This document shows, one piece after another, positions 5,871 to 9,786 of a stretch of DNA of 9,786 nucleotides; position 1 is the first letter of the stretch, and the number at the start of each line of letters is the position of its first letter. The notes beneath the pieces were generated by a model. The model saw only the letters and a program-made list of their open reading frames with translations, was not told the origin of the DNA and did no database searches. The translations under genes and the position numbers were made by a program. Source of the stretch: Candidatus Firestoneibacteriota bacterium (lineage in GTDB: Bacteria; Oederibacteriota; JAAXVQ01); contig JAAXVQ010000051.1 of the NCBI GenBank assembly GCA_013335425.1, forward strand, positions 1 to 9,786, read 5' to 3'.

Positions 5871-8800
5871 TTAGCTTGACCCGGCCATTGAAGGTCGAAC
5901 ATTGATCGGCAGCAACTTCCGTTTGTCCCTGTCATCCAAGCTAAATTTCAAACTTTCCAATTGCCCCAAAATCTTAAATATATCCGCACCTTTGGCAGAA
6001 GCAGGCAAAACCAAGTTCTTTATTTCCACTGCATCCGAACGAAAACCGTCATAATTCAAGACCACCCGCCGGGCTGATTCAAGCCGTAAGCTTTGAATTT
6101 TTTCCGAAAAGGCCGCTAGCAAGGATATTTTTTCCTGGTCGTTCTTGCCCTCGCCCAATTTGACCGCAAGTTCCCAGGTCAAATCGGCAGCCAGCTCTTC
6201 CCGATTTCGCGAAGCATCACCCCGGCCGAACCATGCCTGCCAGCGGCTGCCAAGATTGGTCCCATAATATTCGGCGCTTCGATAATAATATATCTGCTGA
6301 ATCAGGTTGCGGGCCGCCAGCGCGCGCAGGTTCCGCAGCCCCAAACCTTCCGCGGCGCCGGTTTGGACAGCCGCCAATGTCAGCTTGTCAGACACGTCCA
6401 ACTGTCGGCCATCAAATCGGCCATAAACCGTCTCCCAGAGCGATCCCTTTTCCAGCAGGGCTGTCTGTAGGGTCTGGCGGGAAAAATGCCGGGTTTCAAT
6501 CGCGTTGAGGGGAAACCAAGTCCTCAAGGCCTCTGCCAGAAAACCGCTCGCCGTTTCCCGGTTAGCCCCTACCGCAGGTACGGCTGCCCGATCCAAAGCC
6601 CAAAACGCGGCATACAACAAGGCCATGCCCAACATACGCGGCAGACGGAAAATCTGGAGCAAGGGCCGCGCAGGATCGGAAACTGAAGTCCCAAACTTCA
6701 CCCCGCCCGGAGCCAACTCCCCGCCTTTTATGCCGGGAAAAACAGCCGGTTGAACTCCCTGCTTTAGCATGTCAACCTTTTCAACAGCGACTGTTTCCTG
6801 CGTTGCAACTTCGCTCTGTTTGGCGGCAGCAACTTCAACCAGGTGCTGCCGCTTGGCTTGCCGGAAGACGGCAAACTCCACCCGCACAGCCTGGATTTCC
6901 CGGCTCAACCAACCCCATAACGAAAGTTTTTGTCTGCCCGTTGAAGGTTCAAGGCTTTGGGCCAAATGGGTCAGCTCATGTGCAATCACCGCCAAGCGGC
7001 GCGCAGTAGGGCGATTGACAAAACCATTACGGAATTTAAGCAGCGAACCTGCTTGAGCGGCACCTTTACCGAAAGTCAGCAGTAGACGCCAAGGTGAACC
7101 CTCGAGTGTTTCGGTCTTAATCTCCGCCAATGCCTGCGGCATGTTCGGCGAAGTTCCCGACAGCCATGCGTGCCAGCCCTCCGGAAATAATCTCATCAAC
7201 TTCGCATCCATGATTTGAGGCAATTGTTGTAAATCGCTCTGGAATTTTCCCGGTTTATATATGGCGTTTGGGGATGCCGTGAGGTAGGCCCAGGCATCCG
7301 GCAGGCGGTAAAAAAAGAAACCCAAGGTCACGACCGTGGCCGCGGTCAAGGCTGTCATCCACTGATTCCAAACCAAAGGCGCAGCAAAGTACAACATCAT
7401 TTCCAGGGATAACAACGCCGTCGGAAAAAGCAGACCTAAATGAAACAGGGGTGCTGTAGGAGGTTCATCAGAAACGGATGATTTCCCGCCCAAGGCCATA
7501 TAGCGGTAAAACGCTTGATGCAGCATGTCTCGATTCAGATTTAAATCAGAATAGCGTTGACGCAGAACCTTGATTTGCGCCCAAAGTATTCTGACTTGCC
7601 CTTTTGAATAATACTTTCCAAGTTCAGTCTCAAAAGCATTCCAGTTTAAAAGCACTTGATAATTTTTAAAAGCATTATCTTTATATTGGGTTTCGCCAGT
7701 CAGGGTGAAAAGTTCTTCATAAATAGACGGGATTTTATACATAATCTCGGCAAACCGGGGGGTTGCATCTGAAAAAGTCGATCTCTCCGAAAATAAATTG
7801 TGAATTGCTTCTTGAAAGTAATTGGCCGCCACTTGCGGCTGTCCCAACCCCGCCAGCACCTCTCCTTTGGCTTCGAAATATTGAGAAGCCAGGCCGAATT
7901 TAAATTGACTTTCCGGGCACAAAATTTTTCGTTCCACGACTCGGCGCACTTCCGCCACCATATTTTCCGGTGTTAAAAAGTGATACCATGGTTTGGTATG
8001 GCTGATTTCATTCAAATACGGGTAGGCGTCTGTACGGTCTTTGACTTCATGTAAAAAAGATTCCAAGCTGTTAACGAACTCATTTTTCTTGGTCTTTTTG
8101 AAAATTTCCGTTAACCGGCCGCGGATTCCGGCATCTTCGCGCAGACTCCGAAAAACCAGAGCTTGCTCAGGCAAAGAGTCTTGCTGCAGCACGGTTGAAA
8201 ATAGAAAAGCAGCTTCAAGACTCGAACCCATTTTGATGAGGTCTTCGGCATTATTTTGAAACTCCCGCAAGTTATGAAAAAGCATCCAGGTGTCAAAAGC
8301 CAGCGCATAGCGGGTCTTCAAGTCCGGCAATCGGTTGTATTGTTTTACGTAATCATCAATTTGAGACTGGTGTTTGGCTAGAATCGGTTTAAGTCGCAGT
8401 TCGTTGTGGCGAAGCGAGTTGAGAAAACCGCTGTCTGAATATTGCAGGACTTTATGCGAGTACGCCATTGCCTTTGCCAAAGCTTCCGAACTGTCATTTT
8501 CGCGCACCGCCTCTTCCCGCATCCACATATAGAGCTGGCAAATCCCGGCTTTAAGCTGCAAATTCTTTTCAAGGTGGGTGATTTTATGGGTCCTGATCAG
8601 TTTCAAACTCTGTTCCCATTCTTGGATTGCTCCTTGATTGCCCCTTTCCCAGCCGGGAAATTTCCCTATCAATTTCAAACCTTTGATATAGTGCTGAACC
8701 GCCTCGATTTCAACCTTTTCATTGGAATCCGCTTTTTCCTGAATTGTCTCCAATTTATTTAAGGCCTTATCATACTCTCCAAACTTTACAAACTCCAATG

Positions 8801-9786
8801 CCAGCCCCAATACGGCGGACACATTATGCGCATCTCGGGTTTCGGTTTCCAGCAGCTTCGCAAGCCTGGTGTGTAAACGCAATTGGGCCGTCGACACCTG
8901 TTTGTCTTCCACCCACAGTACGTTCATCAAGATGGAATAATCGTTTTGTAAAACGGGTCCCGGAATCTTTTGACCGTAAAGAGAAAACTCGCGAACCACC
9001 CCGATGGGGACTGCCAAATCTTTCGATTCAATGCTGGGAACGATATTTTCCAACATAAGAATATGACCGGGATCTTTTATTCCAGCCTGGGCAAAGGATT
9101 GGATCTCCTCCCCGGAAAAAGACTTCAAATTCTCCGGAATAAACACACCGACAAAAGAACCGCCTAATTTCCTCATCAATACCGCACCCATTTGGGCATT
9201 GGCACTCCGATCTGCGCCCACGGCCAGGTCGAACGCCTCGGGGTGAGTCGCGTCCAAACTCAATCCCGCCGTCCAAAAATCTCTTTCGAACAACACCAAT
9301 GTTCCACCGGGGCCGCTTATTTCCAACCGCCCGTTGCTGACGTTTAATTCGGCAACTAAAGAATTAATCGGCCGGCTAATTTGCATAAGCTTCAACAGTT
9401 TTTCAATCAAACGTTGATGATCGCTTCGATTTAAAACGGCAATACGGGGTTTATCCTTGCCCGAGGCTCGACAAAATTTAAATAATCGTTCCGCAACTTC
9501 GTCTTGAAAATCATTATTTTCATCTCTTCGGGCTTGTAAAAGCAAATCCTTCAATTCCGCACTTTTGGATTCTTTGCCGACCATCACCTCAAACATCGTG
9601 GCATCCGGAAGGGGCAAAAGAATGCCCGCGGTTTTCGCCGCCTCGAGGGTGCCCATGGTTTGCGCAATCAACAAACCTTCTTTAACCTCATTATGCAATC
9701 CCTCGCCTTCCAATCGCGGTGAAAGCAAACTGGCCCTGCCCCGGTAATCGCTCATATCCTGATAAGCAAGGGTATCTTTTTGAAGC
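5871..9786 (-). CDS. Long multidomain protein: GlpX-like region, TPR-like helices, membrane hairpin, HELTH metallopeptidase (5' end outside window)
   Basis: The frame is open to the right edge: ten sense codons precede the first in-window ATG (9755), which has no well-spaced Shine-Dalgarno and lies inside a recognisable domain, so the true start is outside. Numbering from that Met, residues about 10-262 follow class II fructose-bisphosphatase (GlpX) in order: LEG (15-17), PDATM then MVG (50-60), VLNRSDH (107-113), MRKLGG (194-199), AGIKDP (224-229), PIGVVRE (250-256). Active-site positions look replaced, so activity is doubtful. Residues 295-755 are helical with TPR-like units (about 317-342 and 631-655). 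Two or three hydrophobic segments occupy 768-826. A zincin motif H926-E-L-T-H930 is followed by E953-x-x-A956, a plausible third zinc ligand. Another hydrophobic segment lies at 1041-1064. Residues 1065-1294 are not recognised. No signal peptide can be judged because the N-terminus is missing. The overall function is unknown; a membrane-anchored protease with a repurposed enzyme fold is the best guess. Confidence 0.85.
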   Translation of the reverse strand, partial: LQKDTLAYQDMSDYRGRASLLSPRLEGEGLHNEVKEGLLIAQTMGTLEAAKTAGILLPLPDATMFEVMVGKESKSAELKDLLLQARRDENNDFQDEVAERLFKFCRASGKDKPRIAVLNRSDHQRLIEKLLKLMQISRPINSLVAELNVSNGRLEISGPGGTLVLFERDFWTAGLSLDATHPEAFDLAVGADRSANAQMGAVLMRKLGGSFVGVFIPENLKSFSGEEIQSFAQAGIKDPGHILMLENIVPSIESKDLAVPIGVVREFSLYGQKIPGPVLQNDYSILMNVLWVEDKQVSTAQLRLHTRLAKLLETETRDAHNVSAVLGLALEFVKFGEYDKALNKLETIQEKADSNEKVEIEAVQHYIKGLKLIGKFPGWERGNQGAIQEWEQSLKLIRTHKITHLEKNLQLKAGICQLYMWMREEAVRENDSSEALAKAMAYSHKVLQYSDSGFLNSLRHNELRLKPILAKHQSQIDDYVKQYNRLPDLKTRYALAFDTWMLFHNLREFQNNAEDLIKMGSSLEAAFLFSTVLQQDSLPEQALVFRSLREDAGIRGRLTEIFKKTKKNEFVNSLESFLHEVKDRTDAYPYLNEISHTKPWYHFLTPENMVAEVRRVVERKILCPESQFKFGLASQYFEAKGEVLAGLGQPQVAANYFQEAIHNLFSERSTFSDATPRFAEIMYKIPSIYEELFTLTGETQYKDNAFKNYQVLLNWNAFETELGKYYSKGQVRILWAQIKVLRQRYSDLNLNRDMLHQAFYRYMALGGKSSVSDEPPTAPLFHLGLLFPTALLSLEMMLYFAAPLVWNQWMTALTAATVVTLGFFFYRLPDAWAYLTASPNAIYKPGKFQSDLQQLPQIMDAKLMRLFPEGWHAWLSGTSPNMPQALAEIKTETLEGSPWRLLLTFGKGAAQAGSLLKFRNGFVNRPTARRLAVIAHELTHLAQSLEPSTGRQKLSLWGWLSREIQAVRVEFAVFRQAKRQHLVEVAAAKQSEVATQETVAVEKVDMLKQGVQPAVFPGIKGGELAPGGVKFGTSVSDPARPLLQIFRLPRMLGMALLYAAFWALDRAAVPAVGANRETASGFLAEALRTWFPLNAIETRHFSRQTLQTALLEKGSLWETVYGRFDGRQLDVSDKLTLAAVQTGAAEGLGLRNLRALAARNLIQQIYYYRSAEYYGTNLGSRWQAWFGRGDASRNREELAADLTWELAVKLGEGKNDQEKISLLAAFSEKIQSLRLESARRVVLNYDGFRSDAVEIKNLVLPASAKGADIFKILGQLESLKFSLDDRDKRKLLPINVRPSMAGSS

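Overview
The window reads almost entirely on the minus strand and carries compact bacterial gene order: good Shine-Dalgarno sequences, ATGA stop/start overlaps and tRNAs with an encoded CCA. The G+C content looks to be in the mid-50s overall. The long multidomain protein at the right, beside ordinary housekeeping genes, would suit an uncultivated PVC-type lineage such as Omnitrophota. That placement is an impression from gene style only and no database was consulted.

In transcription order (right to left), the first gene (9786 to 5871) is a very long ORF that enters the window already open. It encodes a degenerate class II fructose-bisphosphatase (GlpX)-like region, a long helical TPR-like region, a membrane hairpin, a zincin-type HELTH metallopeptidase motif and a C-terminal domain I cannot assign. 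A 239-base gap follows, containing a modest promoter candidate. Next come a class I (Ib-type) aspartate/aromatic aminotransferase (5631-4417) and a full-length secA (4306-1667), separated by 110 bases.

Just after the secA stop is a near-consensus sigma70-type promoter (TTGACA, 17 bases, TATGAT). It is placed to drive tRNA-Phe(GAA), tRNA-Thr(CGT), rpsP, khpA, rimM and trmD, the last cut by the left window edge. The four protein genes are the classic S16 operon, tightly packed or overlapping: S16 protein, a KH RNA-binding protein, a 30S maturation factor and the tRNA m1G37 methyltransferase. No second convincing promoter was found between the tRNAs and rpsP, so a mixed tRNA/mRNA transcript is likely. 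The spacer between the two tRNAs contains a 32-base imperfect inverted repeat around a small GC hairpin, which would fold into one long rod in that transcript.

The most novel item is the long ORF. It joins the remains of a gluconeogenic phosphatase fold, apparently with its active-site residues replaced, to a membrane-associated metallopeptidase module. The remainder is conserved translation, ribosome-maturation and secretion machinery.
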